From: Pontiella desulfatans
GTDB taxonomy: Bacteria; Verrucomicrobiota; Kiritimatiellia; Kiritimatiellales; Pontiellaceae
DNA length: 64,000 nt
Assembly (NCBI RefSeq): GCF_900890425.1
Contig: NZ_CAAHFG010000005.1
Span: 124,001 to 188,000 of the forward strand
Reading direction: 5' to 3'
Below are positions 10,901 through 20,754 of the stretch, piece after piece. The translations under genes and the position numbers were made by a program. How positions within the stretch are numbered: the first letter of the stretch is position 1; each line of letters starts with the position of its first letter. The notes beneath the pieces were generated by a model. It did no database searches. It was given only the letters and a program-made list of their open reading frames with translations, and was not told where the DNA came from.

Positions 10901-12385
10901 TGGTGGGGCGTGCCGAACAGCGGCCGGTCCACCAACGGCGTGCAAAGCCTGGACCTTCACATGAATACCGTTGAAGCGAGCCTCTATTGGCCGGACATCA
11001 CCTGCCCGATGCTCTTCCTCGAGGCGGCCAACGACTTTAATGCGCCGTTCGACCTAGTGACCCGTGCGATGGCGCTGCAACCGACCGATGTGCCGCAGCA
11101 GCTGGCCTTTGCGCCGCACTATAACCACCGCTTCGATACGGCTTCATTCGCGGCCCGTGTCCTGTGGCATAAAACCTGGCTGACCAGCGGGTTTGATTTT
11201 CCGGAGCGTTCCTCGGCGGAACTGGATCTGACCACCGTGGACGGTGTGCCGGTATTCCGGGTGTGGCCGGATGAAAGCACCTCGAATACGGTGGTTTCAG
11301 TAGACATCTATTATGGTACGGAACGCGATATTCTGAACCGCTTCTATCGTGATGCGCCGGTGACTCAGGTCGGTGACCATTGGGAAGCACAATGTCCGGT
11401 ATACAGCCTCAACGAACCGCTGGTGGCCTTGGCGGTCATTACCTATGACTGCGGATTCGATCTGGCGATGCCTCCGGGATATCATAATCCGAACCGTAAC
11501 TTCAGCATAGCCTCCGAGGTCTATACCGTTTATCCGGACGAACTCGTAAGCAACGGTGTGGTGCCGACAGCTGAAAGAAACCGTCTCATCGACGACTTCT
11601 CCCGCGGGTTCAAAGACTGGTACACCCTCAGCGAAGACAATCCGCATCACTGGATGTTCTACACCCGTAAAATGAATGATGCAGCCTGGAAGGGCCCGGT
11701 TGATGGTGAGCTGTCGTTTGACATTACGACCACCGAGGCGAATAACCTGCTGACGATTAAGCTCATGGATGAGTGGGGTGAGCATATCTGGAGTTCCTTC
11801 GCCGCAACCATCAATCTTCCGGTGGCTGGAACGAATACCGTTTCGCTTGCCCTGGATGACTTTGTTCTGTTGGGCGACGGAACCTCTACACTGAGCAGTT
11901 GGGAGGATGTGCGCTATATGGGCATTGCTTCCGCCAATAAGTTTGATTCAAGCACCTATCCGACCTGGTGGCAGGGCGATGTTCCCGTGTTGGAAAACCT
12001 GCAATGGGTCGGCGGGGAATGGACGTTTACCAATAACGTTACCTCGACCTATCTCGAGTCGTATGACCTCCCGCTCAATGACGGTGCCGTGATAAACGAC
12101 ATCGATAGCGATGGTCTGTCGACCTGGGAAGAGGAATTTGCCGGAACCGACCCGACCAACAGCGCTTCCGTGCTTCGAGTCAATGAAGTCTCCGTGGTCG
12201 GTGGCGACCGGGTCGTCAACTGGCAGGCCGTTGCAGGCAAAAACTATACGGTCTGGTTTAAGACCAACATGACCGATGCGGTGTGGATTGAACAGGCCAC
12301 AGGTGTTCCCGGAGTCGAGCCGTCCTGCACGCATACCGTGGCGGTGGACAGCGCGACCGGATTCGTGCTCATCGAAGTTGAATAA
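7943..12385 (+). CDS. secreted acetyl-xylan-esterase-like alpha/beta hydrolase with three repeat modules
   Basis: The product has 1480 residues. A signal peptide (to about 19) is followed by three repeat modules (to about 670), a cadherin/Big-like domain (about 675-760, with ATDPEDDALTYNV and TFTAQDW), and an alpha/beta hydrolase. The hydrolase shows an oxyanion-side HGGGQRAM motif and the nucleophile elbow GHSMGG near residue 955. A jelly-roll-like extension containing DWYTLSEDNPHHW follows and is also present in the 22950 protein. TSP3-like DIDSDGLSTWEEEFAGTDPT (about 1385) and the shared C-terminal domain end it. The fold is typical of acetyl-xylan and dienelactone-type carbohydrate esterases; deacetylation of a polysaccharide is inferred. 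ATG follows GCAGGAGACGGGAA. Confidence 0.85.
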   Translation: MVKKNSMIGMWMALAVAAQAASVSWDGEAADNNWTSVTNWSDNLAPNYGDDVTIDSASVNYDATAGAGSFLGDSLTLSGTATLTANTVIRFNGADVNVGSNASLAGSSYYDFNSSTVTFDAGATATIGNWEQKGSPTFQFNLNADGFPALTPVNLLRSTGMENVTYIVDLAAYTAPASNMTLVAFNNAVGLTDAAFQTATLMVTNAGSYDASLVWVDEIDSIVLDMGVIEYDVAWVGGGADNNWLTTNNWDNGSGTANGDVVGIGSEYTVNWNFGGGWHSPGNPAAVYLDGTLTSSDALRSWSTVWNIGSTANLDLGTSWLVFWGGGSSFIFDAGATLNTSGNLQFANHSEITLGFNLDADGFQALSAGGWLIDGFAGQTISVDMADFTGPPQNITLIDFVAGGAMTADTFTNFNLVVANNSGYPANLIWDEATASIVLDMGVIDYDAIWDDGASDSDWMSATNWNTDTVPGSGDTVLIGAGEVVTNVPNVFAKLYIGTGADVTFGTQFPVTANEIISDGQLDFPGGVVHLNGATLTLGTNGSLKSSMGWLDLLNGSIYFENGASFGNTGISIEHKGNNTIGFKLSETGFTTVQAGALYAGNNGQFVAGWSNATYNIDISEYNHTNGLSIVLADYTSVFGGTFDPTVNIEAGDSGLDADLSLNTTDSSLVLTIDPPGNDAPTAYDQTVTLGGTSSVAIVLIATDPEDDALTYNVVDLPTNGVLSGTAPNLTYTPNVGSSGYDTFTFTAQDWQKVSNTGTVSILPIPQTAAELWDTYHNSILNDPLNVEWLKSWTEDDITIHFIRYELGAWSGTQTNATPKIAAYYAYPTGGTNLPGAVMIHGGGQRAMASYTKYWAEQGYASISINWGGLPQEEGYPNTDWDGLASGFTREGVTDAIFHNWTDPAVYSDGSTLFDVPHPLNSSWMHNSYATRRALTFLQSQSIVDGTKLGLTGHSMGGHTTVLSSTDPRLTCVTPSVGGSGFLYEDWWGVPNSGRSTNGVQSLDLHMNTVEASLYWPDITCPMLFLEAANDFNAPFDLVTRAMALQPTDVPQQLAFAPHYNHRFDTASFAARVLWHKTWLTSGFDFPERSSAELDLTTVDGVPVFRVWPDESTSNTVVSVDIYYGTERDILNRFYRDAPVTQVGDHWEAQCPVYSLNEPLVALAVITYDCGFDLAMPPGYHNPNRNFSIASEVYTVYPDELVSNGVVPTAERNRLIDDFSRGFKDWYTLSEDNPHHWMFYTRKMNDAAWKGPVDGELSFDITTTEANNLLTIKLMDEWGEHIWSSFAATINLPVAGTNTVSLALDDFVLLGDGTSTLSSWEDVRYMGIASANKFDSSTYPTWWQGDVPVLENLQWVGGEWTFTNNVTSTYLESYDLPLNDGAVINDIDSDGLSTWEEEFAGTDPTNSASVLRVNEVSVVGGDRVVNWQAVAGKNYTVWFKTNMTDAVWIEQATGVPGVEPSCTHTVAVDSATGFVLIEVE

Positions 12386-12413
12386 GAGCGCATTCCAGAC
12401 CTTGGAAATGGAT

Positions 12414-12436
12414 GGGAGCAGGTATTTCCTGCTCCC
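12414..12436 (+). terminator. hairpin downstream of the 7943 esterase
   Basis: GGGAGCAGG and CCTGCTCCC pair perfectly (9 bp) around TATTT. A weaker TTCCA/TGGAA hairpin lies just before it. There is no T-run, so termination is uncertain; it may modulate expression of the SGNH genes that follow. Confidence 0.45.
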
Positions 12437-12469
12437 GCTATTTAGAAGATCTAACAGAGAAGATTGAAT

Positions 12470-13180
12470 ATGAAGAAAATCATTCAGTTGGGCGGAGTTG
12501 TGGCGTTTGTATGCATTTCCATGGCCGAGGAAACCCCGCAGGCGCTTCGGGCGGAGCGCCCCGGCGAATGGTGGATGCAACGGCATGATGAAAAGGTGGC
12601 TGCGGCCGCGCAGGGCGGAGTGGACCTGATTCATATCGGCGACTCGATTACACACTATGGCGAACGGGAAGCGCTCTATGACACCTATTTCGGACATCGC
12701 AACACGCTGAATCTCGGCTTCGGTGGCGACGGCACTCAGAATGTGCTGTGGCGCCTGCAGAACGGGGAGGTTGACGGGCTGACTCCGAAGCTGGTGGTGG
12801 TCATGATCGGTACCAACAATGCCGGGCGCGATGATCCCGCAGATATTGTTCTGGGCATTCAGGCGATCGTTACTGAGCTGCGCACGCGTGTGCCGGCTTC
12901 GGAAATCCTGCTCTTTTCCATTTTTCCCCGTGCAGCCGGTGCGGAGCACGATTGTAATGTGGCGGTCAATGCGCAGCTGGCATCGCTTGCGGACGGCGTG
13001 CATGTGTTCCACATGGATATTAATTCACATTTTGTCAACGGAGACGGATCACTCAAAGAAGAACTTTATTACACCGATCTACTGCACTTGAGTTCGCAGG
13101 GTTATCAGCTCTGGTGGGAGCAGATGGAGCCCGCCGTCAGCCAGGCGCTGGGTGATGATCCGGTGGAGCCGGCTGAGTAA
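12470..13180 (+). CDS. secreted SGNH/GDSL-family esterase
   Basis: This single-domain SGNH hydrolase has 236 residues from the ATG at 12470; a TTG six bases upstream is less likely. The N-terminus is a signal peptide (KKIIQLGGVVAFVCISMA). The catalytic blocks are clear: GDSIT (block I serine), GFGGDGTQNVLWRLQNGE (block II), MIGTNN (block III) and DLLHLS (block V Asp/His). The sequence resembles the platelet-activating-factor acetylhydrolase-like branch common in polysaccharide loci. The probable role is removal of acetyl or similar ester groups from sugars. It lies 9 bp upstream of the giant 13190 gene, whose N-terminal domain is a paralogue, indicating cotranscription and local duplication. 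Confidence 0.88.
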   Translation: MKKIIQLGGVVAFVCISMAEETPQALRAERPGEWWMQRHDEKVAAAAQGGVDLIHIGDSITHYGEREALYDTYFGHRNTLNLGFGGDGTQNVLWRLQNGEVDGLTPKLVVVMIGTNNAGRDDPADIVLGIQAIVTELRTRVPASEILLFSIFPRAAGAEHDCNVAVNAQLASLADGVHVFHMDINSHFVNGDGSLKEELYYTDLLHLSSQGYQLWWEQMEPAVSQALGDDPVEPAE

Positions 13181-13189
13181 AAGGATTTT

Positions 13190-16100
13190 ATGATGAAACC
13201 TGTTTTGAACAAAGTGTTGATTGCCGGAGCGGCGCTGAGTATTTCAACCGCGTTTGGTGATCAACCCCGTACCGTTACGCCGGAGCGGCAGAATGAGTGG
13301 TGGCACGCCCGGCACGAGGAAAAACTGGCCGAAATCAGCAATCGCGGCGACCAGATCGATCTGGTGTTTATCGGTGATTCCATAACCCATTTTATAGATA
13401 GCTATGCGCCGGGGCTGGTCCAACAGGTTTTTCCGGGGATCCAGCACCTCAATCTGGGCTACAGTGCGGATAAAACCGAAAATGTGTTGTGGCGATTGCG
13501 CAACGGGGAGCTTGCAGGAATTTCTCCGCAGGTGGTCGTCATTATGATCGGCACCAACAACACTGGGCACCGCCAGGATTCGGCGGCGGTAACCGGCGAA
13601 GCGATCGGCCTGATTGTTCAGGAAGTTCGGCAGCAACTGCCTGATGCGCAGGTGATTCTCCATTCCATCTTCCCCCGAGGCGAAGGGCCGACCGATGGAC
13701 TGCGCATGCTGAATGAAGAAATCAACGCCTTGCTGCCGGCCATCGCAGCAGGGGATGAAAAAATCATCCACATGGATATCAACAGCGAGTTTCTGGATCA
13801 GGACGGAATCCTTTCAACGTCCATCATGCCGGATCTGTTACACCCCAATGCAGCCGGGTATGACATCTGGATGACCGCCATCGAACCCGTGGCCGATCAA
13901 TATCTGATTCCGTCGTTTGAACCTACCATTAGCTGGGACGGCGAAGCGGGTGATGGCCTGTGGTCGAGTGTGACCAACTGGACAGGCGACCGATTGCCCG
14001 GAGCCACTGATATTGTCGGGATTGGCGACGTCACGGTGAATTATGATGTGACCGATGGGGGTGGAAATCTTCCGAGCGCATGCATCATCCAGTTAAGCAA
14101 TGCAACGCTGAATGCAACAACGGTGTTGCGCATGACCAGCTCCTCCATTCATGTCGGGTCCAATTCAACTGTGACCGGCTCCGGTTGGTGGGATTTGAAC
14201 GGCGGTTCATTTGTATTTGAGGACGGTGCTGCGGTGACCATGAACAACTGGGAGCAGAAGGGGCTCAATACCTTCACCTTTAACCTGAGTGCATCCGGAT
14301 TCACTACGCTGACGCCCGGCGCGCTGCGGATCGGCAATGACGGCGTCCACGGCGCATCCATTTCCAATGCAACCTATGTGGTGGACATGACGAACTATAC
14401 AGGCGGTGCCGGTACCATCACACTGATGGACTTCGGCACCGACGGCGCCAATATGGATAATGCCACTTTCCAGAGTGCAACCATGATCGTGACCAACGCG
14501 GGTGCGTATCAGGCCTCTATTCAATGGAACGATTCAACCGAAGCCATCGAGCTCAGCATTGCGGGAACGCCCCCGCCGGACCCGGATGCAGTTTCATGGG
14601 ATGGCGAAGCCGGTGACGGCCTGTGGACGAGCGCGACCAACTGGTTGGGTGATGTTGAACCGACCTATGGCGATGATGTGGTGATAAATAATGCTGCGGT
14701 AAACTGGGATGTAACCACCAATGCCGGAAGCTTCCTGCCTGACTCCCTGACCCTTACAGGATCGGCAACGCTGACGGCCAATACAGTAACTCGATTTAAC
14801 GGTACTGAAGTTAATGTGGGGCCCCAGGCAGCATTGGCGGGAACTTCTTTCTATGATTTTAACAGTTCCACCGCACGCTTTGAGGCCGGTGCAACGGCGA
14901 CAATGACCTGGTGGGAGCAGAAAGGCTCCCCGACGTTTGTTTTCAACCTCAATGCGGCCGGCTTCACTGTGCTGACCCCCGGCAACCTTTTGTCCAGCAC
15001 CGGCATGAGCAACGTGACCTATGTGGTCGACATGGCGAACTATACCGGCGTGGCTCAGGACATTACACTGGTGGATTTCACGAATGGCGGTTCCCTGACG
15101 GCTGCCGGTTTCCAGACAGCGAATCTGGTGGTGCAGAATGCGGGCAGCTACACGGCCAATCTCGTCTGGGACGATGCCAGCGATTCGATTGTTCTGGAGA
15201 TGGATGGTTCGAACCCCGGAATTGACTATGATGTCTCCTGGGACGGCGGTGGCGGTGCCGATAGCAACTGGCTGACAGCAGCCAACTGGGACAACGACTC
15301 CGGGACTGGAAATGGTGATGTGGTGCATATTGGCAGCAGTTACACTGCGAACTGGAACTTCGGCGGGGGATGGCACTCGCCGGGTAATCCCGCGGTGGTT
15401 GATCTCGACGGCTCGCTGACCGCCAGTGATGCCGTACGTTCCTGGAGTACGGTCTGGAATATCAGCTCTCAAGCATCACTTGATCTCGGAGCCAATTGGT
15501 TAGTGCTCTGGGGGGGCGGATCCGCGTTTATTTTTGATGCCGGTGCAACGCTTAGCACCTCCGGAAACATACAGTTTGGTAATCATGCAGATTGTACGCT
15601 CGGGTTTAATCTTGATGCCGATGGGTTCGATGCTTTGAATGCCTATGGGTTGGTGGTTGACGGGTTTGCCGGCCAGACCATTTCTGTCGATATGGCGGAT
15701 TATACCGGTTCGGATTCGGTCATCACGCTGGTCGATTTTTCCAGCGGCGGGGCCATGACCGCTGCCGACTTCCAGAACTTTAGCCTGATTGTGACCAACA
15801 CTGGAAGCTATCAGGCATCCCTCCAGTGGAATGAAACAACCGCTGACATTGAGCTCGCTATTGAGGGCGACGATTCCGGCGGTGGAGGAGATGATCCGGG
15901 GTATGTGCCGACGAATGGGGTTGCGGTCTTGGTTGTGCAGAGCGCGAGCGGTGGTGCCGGATCGACTCCTGTTGACCTTTCCGCGGATGGTGATCTGGAC
16001 TGGGGTGCCTGGGATGGAGAGCTCACAGTTCCCGGTGAAACGATGGCCGGTGGTGCCGGATTCGCCAGTCTCAGTGCGATTGGTGCAACCACGTTTGACG

Positions 16101-19100
16101 GTGGATTCTTTAACAGCCAGAACAGTTACAGTTGGACGAACGGGACACCAACCGCAACGGGAAGCACCACGCTGGCCGGCAATGCAACCATCACCTCCGT
16201 TGGGGATGGTGTTCAGCTGGCAATTGATGTTGCTGCTGCGGGGGCCTACCAACTGAAGTTTTACACCACGACCTACGACGTCAATCTCGATGCCACCGTG
16301 ACCTTGGCCTCCGGCGGGGTTTCTGATATGGCTCCTGGCACCTACGCGACGAACAGTACGATAAAATATGAATACACGGTTGATTTCTCGACCGACGGCT
16401 CGGATACACTGACGCTGGATCTGGTTAAAAGCGGCGGGGCCAATTCCATTTTTGCCTACGAAGCGTTTTCTCTTAAATCGGTAGCGTATGTTCCGGATAT
16501 GGTGGATGATCTCGGCAAGATTCTGTGCATCGGAGATTCCATCACTGAAGCGGATGCCCTGCGTGCAGCAGGCGATGGTAACTGGTCCTGGCGTTACCCG
16601 TTCTGGAAAAAGCTCGTTGATGCCGGGATATCACATGAGTTTGTAGGAACGCGTACGGCAAATTATCAGGGAACATCTGTTTACCCTGATTATAACGGCC
16701 AATCTTTTACGAATCGTCATGAAGCGATCTGGGGCTTAACCGCCCAGGAGCGTGCCGGCAGTGCGCCTACTTATCTGGGCGCGCTGAAGAGTCAGGGCGA
16801 TACGCCGGACACGGCGGTCATTTTCTGTGGCGGTAATGACGTTTCCGTGGATGCCAATGTGGCCGCCGAGACGGTGCGTGACCGGATAAAAACCATCGTC
16901 GACCATCTTCAGGGCGACGTCGGCACCAGCGGTAATTCCGATATCCGAATTTTGCTCGTGTCCATCCTTCCGCGTTTTTCCGGTACTACACCGCTGGCGC
17001 AGAATACACGGCACGAGGAAATTAATGATCTTCTGGGGTCGCTGGCGACCAACGAAACCACGGCGACTTCGTATGTAACTTATCTCGATATTTCGGATCT
17101 ATTTAATACTCCTCCCGGCCTGCTCTATGACGGTGTTCATCCCAATGGTGCCGGGGAAGAGGTTGAGGCGGATGAGATATTTGATGCGCTGGTTCTGGAT
17201 ACCGGAACGGGTACAGGTACGACCTACGAGATTACCTTCATCAATGTCGATCGGTCGGAAACCGTCGAAATAGCCGGTGTAGGTGAGGTTGCTGTTCCGC
17301 CACCGGGTGTTGATACCGCCTACAAAATGTTCACCGGCTGGCCGACTGTTTTACCCGCCACGGCAAATACGACGTATCAGGCCCTGTTTGATATTAAGCC
17401 TGCTCCCAATGGAGAATATGTCGACGTTTTCATTGCGACTGGTCAGTCCAATGCCTATTACCCGCTCAATCCGGATAACAGCGGTCAATATGCGTTCGGG
17501 CAGGGCATTCAGGCGGCTCTTTCCGCATCCGGATATTTCTCGAACCCGACGGTGGTGATCGCAGCGGAACCCGGTGTTCCGATTGCCTATTGGTGGGCAG
17601 AGTTTATCAATCCTCCGGGACCCAATACCCGTTATAATATGCACTTCTTTGATACCACGGGCACCGGCCCTGAAGGGCAGCTGGAAGCGAAAATCAATGA
17701 GATTATCGCCAATGGTGATACGCCGCGCTTCATGGGCGTCTTCTGGTGGCAGGGTGAAAGCGACGGAATCGGAGACTACGCTTCCGCCGATACTTCGCAG
17801 GCCGATTATGAATTGCGCTGGAACGGGATTCTTAATCAACTGACAGCCGACCTTGGTGCCGCAGGTGTAAACAGCAATGATTTTTCATTTGTCGTGAATA
17901 CTGTTTCTGAGTCGGGCGACAAGATTAACAACATATTAACCGGGATCGCAAATGCGGACTCGCGTGGAGCCGTCTTTGATACGCAGGTGGCGCCGTATTT
18001 CGATCAGGATATTATCGTGGAACCTCAGTATGGAAACCTGCATGACTACGATCACTATGCGGTCGGGCAGGCGAATGCCCAGCTGTTTATTGCCAGCTTC
18101 GGGGGAACGGTCGATCCGTCAGCGAATCAGGCACCCTCCGCACAGGACCAGACGGTTGCGATGGGAGATGCTTCATCGATTTCCATTACGCTGTCCGCTA
18201 CCGATCCGGAAGATGATCCGCTCAGCTATTCGATAATTGATCAACCGACGAACGGAACGCTTTCGGGAACCGCGCCGAATCTGACCTACACCCCGAATGC
18301 CGGCTGGAACGGACGCGATACGTTTACGTTCACGGCGCAGGACGTGTTTAACACATCCAGCGTGGCAACCATAACGATCACCGACGGTAAAGTGGTCGAT
18401 CTCTTTATAGCCACCGGGCAGTCCAACGCGTATTGGCCGCTCGGCACCAACAGCACCGGCACGTACCAGTTCGGGTATGGGGTACAGGATGCCCTGGATG
18501 CCTCCGGCCTGTTTTTGAATCCAGCGGTGGTGATCGATGGCGCTCCCGGGCAGGAGATTGCCGCCTGGCATACCGGTACGGCACCCAACGGCCTCTACAA
18601 TCAGCAGTTCTTTGATACCACCGGCGTGAGCACCGGAAAGCTGGAGGCGGCAATCCTTCAGATTATTACCAACGGCGATGTACCAAGATTCCGCGGCCTT
18701 TTCTGGTTCCAGGGCGAAACCGACGGACAGAATGGAAGCGAAGCTCAATATGCAAATCGATGGAACGGGTTGCTCGGCCAACTGGCTTCGGACCTGAACG
18801 CCCTGGATATCGCGACAAATGAGTTTCAGTTTGTCATGAACACCGTTGGCAACTCCGGCGCGCTGATCAACAGCACCCTGACGACCATCACGGATGCGGA
18901 TGCAAGAGGGGCGTTGTTTAATACACAGGTCACTCCGTATCGAACCAACTTTAATGATATCCACGGCTACGGCCACTATGCGGTCGGCGAGGCCAATGTT
19001 CAGCTCTATATCAACAGCTTTGGTGGATCGATCCGCCCGGTCGATATTTTTATTGTGGCCGGACAGTCGAACGCCAACGGGCAGGGGCTGGTCAGCGAAC

Positions 19101-20728
19101 TGACCGCTCAGCAGGCGGGTCCCCACGATGCGAGGTTCTATTGTTCATGGCACTATCAGGCCTATAATGCGGAAACCGATCAGTATTTTTCAGGCTGGCA
19201 GAATCAGACTGTAGCCGGTCAAACCCGATCATCATTCCACACCAGCAGCACCTTTGGTGGTAGCTCGTGGTTTGGTCCGGAGATCGGTTTCGCGGCCCGG
19301 GCCCATGCGATCAATCTTACCGGTAATCAGATGGCGGTACTCAAGTATCCGGTCGATGGGTCCTCTCTCAATACCGCAACGGATCAATTCGGTGAATCGG
19401 ATTGGGATCTGGCGGCGGCCGGTAATCGGGATGGCGACTGTTGGCGTGGATTCCAGGCGGCGCTCTCGAATGCGGTCGCTGGTCTGGAACAACAGGGTCT
19501 GACGCCGAACTTTAAAGGCATGATATGGTGGCAGGGTGAAAACGGTACCAGTGCTGCAGGCCTGAATACCTTCATTGCAGGCGTTCGTAATCACCTGGCC
19601 AATACCTACGGTTTACAGAATGCAACAGAGTTTCCGGTGGTGATTACCGGTAATGATCGCTGGGGCACCGGTTTGAAATCGGGCGTCGCGGCTCCGGATG
19701 ACTATGTCGGTTTTGTGAATTCCGATGCGTTCGGTCAGGCCGGTAATGTTCACGTAGGCAGCGATGAAGGACCCTCGGACTGGGATAGCAACGGCACCAA
19801 CGACATGTTTGAAATCGGTGCCGCCTATGCCGATGAAATGGCGCAGGTTCTGGCCGGGAATAACGGGGGTGGAACGGATCCTGTTGATGTGGTTGTCTGG
19901 GATGGCGAGGCCGGTGACGGCCTCTGGAACTCGGCCGCCAACTGGAGCGGCGATGCGTTACCTGTGTTAGGGGACACGATTGCGATCACGAATGGCGACA
20001 CCGTGAATATGCCCGGTAACGACTGGAGCCTTCCCGCGGATATCACCGTCAATGTGTCCGGCAGCTCTCAGATCGGGAATACCGTTGCGGCGGCCCGGCT
20101 TTACGGAAGTATGACGTTTAACTTTGCTGCCGGAAGCGGCATGTCCGGTGCCTACATTGATTTGTATGACGGTACATTGAATTTTGAAAACGGGGCCACC
20201 TTTACGCCTGGTTTCATTCAGCACCGCGGAAGTACGACCTATGGAATCACCTTCGGGGAAACCGGGTTTTCCTCCCTCACTCCGGGTACGTTGACGACAG
20301 GAGATCTTGGCGAAAACTGGTCGAACGTTACCTTCAATATCGATTTCTCAAACTACGATATTGCCAATGGGAACACCGTCGATCTGATCGACTACTCGGG
20401 GCACTCTGCGATATACAGCGGAACCTTTAATCCGACCGTTAATACCGATGAAGGAAGCTCCGGGCTGACCGGTACACTCTCGTTTGATACAGCGACCTCG
20501 AAAGTCATTTATACCTTCGAAGCGCCTGTCACTGCACCGGTCCTTACGCTGAACAGCGGCTTCCCGCCGGTGGTCGAGTGGTCCGCCGTCTCCGGACAAA
20601 CCTACAACGTGTGGTTTAAAACCAACTTAACCGATTCGGTATGGATCGACCTCGGTCCCGCCACGGACCGTTTTACCATGCCGACCAACGATGCGTCCGG
20701 CTTCATCCGCATCGAGGCAGGGCCGTAA
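13190..20728 (+). CDS. giant multi-esterase: two SGNH and three sialate-O-acetylesterase-like domains with four repeat modules
   Basis: This 2512-residue protein has a signal peptide followed by an SGNH hydrolase (GDSITHF near 61, MIGTNN, DLLHPN near 215). Three repeat modules (about 242-905) and a beta-rich insert (about 910-1105) follow. A second, different SGNH domain has GDSIT near 1114, GGND and DGVHPN. Then come three sialate-O-acetylesterase-like domains with serine motifs GQSNAY (about 1417), GQSNAY (about 1743) and GQSNAN (about 1958), each with a W[WF]QGE block. A cadherin-like domain (about 1645-1733) separates the first two. A fourth repeat module (about 2234-2440) and the shared C-terminal domain close the protein. 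Five apparent active sites on one chain suggest processive or multi-position deacylation. ATG follows AAGGATTTT; a second ATG three bases later is possible. Confidence 0.88.
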   Translation: MMKPVLNKVLIAGAALSISTAFGDQPRTVTPERQNEWWHARHEEKLAEISNRGDQIDLVFIGDSITHFIDSYAPGLVQQVFPGIQHLNLGYSADKTENVLWRLRNGELAGISPQVVVIMIGTNNTGHRQDSAAVTGEAIGLIVQEVRQQLPDAQVILHSIFPRGEGPTDGLRMLNEEINALLPAIAAGDEKIIHMDINSEFLDQDGILSTSIMPDLLHPNAAGYDIWMTAIEPVADQYLIPSFEPTISWDGEAGDGLWSSVTNWTGDRLPGATDIVGIGDVTVNYDVTDGGGNLPSACIIQLSNATLNATTVLRMTSSSIHVGSNSTVTGSGWWDLNGGSFVFEDGAAVTMNNWEQKGLNTFTFNLSASGFTTLTPGALRIGNDGVHGASISNATYVVDMTNYTGGAGTITLMDFGTDGANMDNATFQSATMIVTNAGAYQASIQWNDSTEAIELSIAGTPPPDPDAVSWDGEAGDGLWTSATNWLGDVEPTYGDDVVINNAAVNWDVTTNAGSFLPDSLTLTGSATLTANTVTRFNGTEVNVGPQAALAGTSFYDFNSSTARFEAGATATMTWWEQKGSPTFVFNLNAAGFTVLTPGNLLSSTGMSNVTYVVDMANYTGVAQDITLVDFTNGGSLTAAGFQTANLVVQNAGSYTANLVWDDASDSIVLEMDGSNPGIDYDVSWDGGGGADSNWLTAANWDNDSGTGNGDVVHIGSSYTANWNFGGGWHSPGNPAVVDLDGSLTASDAVRSWSTVWNISSQASLDLGANWLVLWGGGSAFIFDAGATLSTSGNIQFGNHADCTLGFNLDADGFDALNAYGLVVDGFAGQTISVDMADYTGSDSVITLVDFSSGGAMTAADFQNFSLIVTNTGSYQASLQWNETTADIELAIEGDDSGGGGDDPGYVPTNGVAVLVVQSASGGAGSTPVDLSADGDLDWGAWDGELTVPGETMAGGAGFASLSAIGATTFDGGFFNSQNSYSWTNGTPTATGSTTLAGNATITSVGDGVQLAIDVAAAGAYQLKFYTTTYDVNLDATVTLASGGVSDMAPGTYATNSTIKYEYTVDFSTDGSDTLTLDLVKSGGANSIFAYEAFSLKSVAYVPDMVDDLGKILCIGDSITEADALRAAGDGNWSWRYPFWKKLVDAGISHEFVGTRTANYQGTSVYPDYNGQSFTNRHEAIWGLTAQERAGSAPTYLGALKSQGDTPDTAVIFCGGNDVSVDANVAAETVRDRIKTIVDHLQGDVGTSGNSDIRILLVSILPRFSGTTPLAQNTRHEEINDLLGSLATNETTATSYVTYLDISDLFNTPPGLLYDGVHPNGAGEEVEADEIFDALVLDTGTGTGTTYEITFINVDRSETVEIAGVGEVAVPPPGVDTAYKMFTGWPTVLPATANTTYQALFDIKPAPNGEYVDVFIATGQSNAYYPLNPDNSGQYAFGQGIQAALSASGYFSNPTVVIAAEPGVPIAYWWAEFINPPGPNTRYNMHFFDTTGTGPEGQLEAKINEIIANGDTPRFMGVFWWQGESDGIGDYASADTSQADYELRWNGILNQLTADLGAAGVNSNDFSFVVNTVSESGDKINNILTGIANADSRGAVFDTQVAPYFDQDIIVEPQYGNLHDYDHYAVGQANAQLFIASFGGTVDPSANQAPSAQDQTVAMGDASSISITLSATDPEDDPLSYSIIDQPTNGTLSGTAPNLTYTPNAGWNGRDTFTFTAQDVFNTSSVATITITDGKVVDLFIATGQSNAYWPLGTNSTGTYQFGYGVQDALDASGLFLNPAVVIDGAPGQEIAAWHTGTAPNGLYNQQFFDTTGVSTGKLEAAILQIITNGDVPRFRGLFWFQGETDGQNGSEAQYANRWNGLLGQLASDLNALDIATNEFQFVMNTVGNSGALINSTLTTITDADARGALFNTQVTPYRTNFNDIHGYGHYAVGEANVQLYINSFGGSIRPVDIFIVAGQSNANGQGLVSELTAQQAGPHDARFYCSWHYQAYNAETDQYFSGWQNQTVAGQTRSSFHTSSTFGGSSWFGPEIGFAARAHAINLTGNQMAVLKYPVDGSSLNTATDQFGESDWDLAAAGNRDGDCWRGFQAALSNAVAGLEQQGLTPNFKGMIWWQGENGTSAAGLNTFIAGVRNHLANTYGLQNATEFPVVITGNDRWGTGLKSGVAAPDDYVGFVNSDAFGQAGNVHVGSDEGPSDWDSNGTNDMFEIGAAYADEMAQVLAGNNGGGTDPVDVVVWDGEAGDGLWNSAANWSGDALPVLGDTIAITNGDTVNMPGNDWSLPADITVNVSGSSQIGNTVAAARLYGSMTFNFAAGSGMSGAYIDLYDGTLNFENGATFTPGFIQHRGSTTYGITFGETGFSSLTPGTLTTGDLGENWSNVTFNIDFSNYDIANGNTVDLIDYSGHSAIYSGTFNPTVNTDEGSSGLTGTLSFDTATSKVIYTFEAPVTAPVLTLNSGFPPVVEWSAVSGQTYNVWFKTNLTDSVWIDLGPATDRFTMPTNDASGFIRIEAGP

Positions 20729-20754
20729 GTACTTTGCAGTATTAAGGAAGATCT

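Noticed and set aside
11948-13012. 354-codon open frame on the minus strand
   Set aside because: It is antisense to the 7943 and 12470 genes. The composition is a mirror of their codon bias and there is no domain or start signal.
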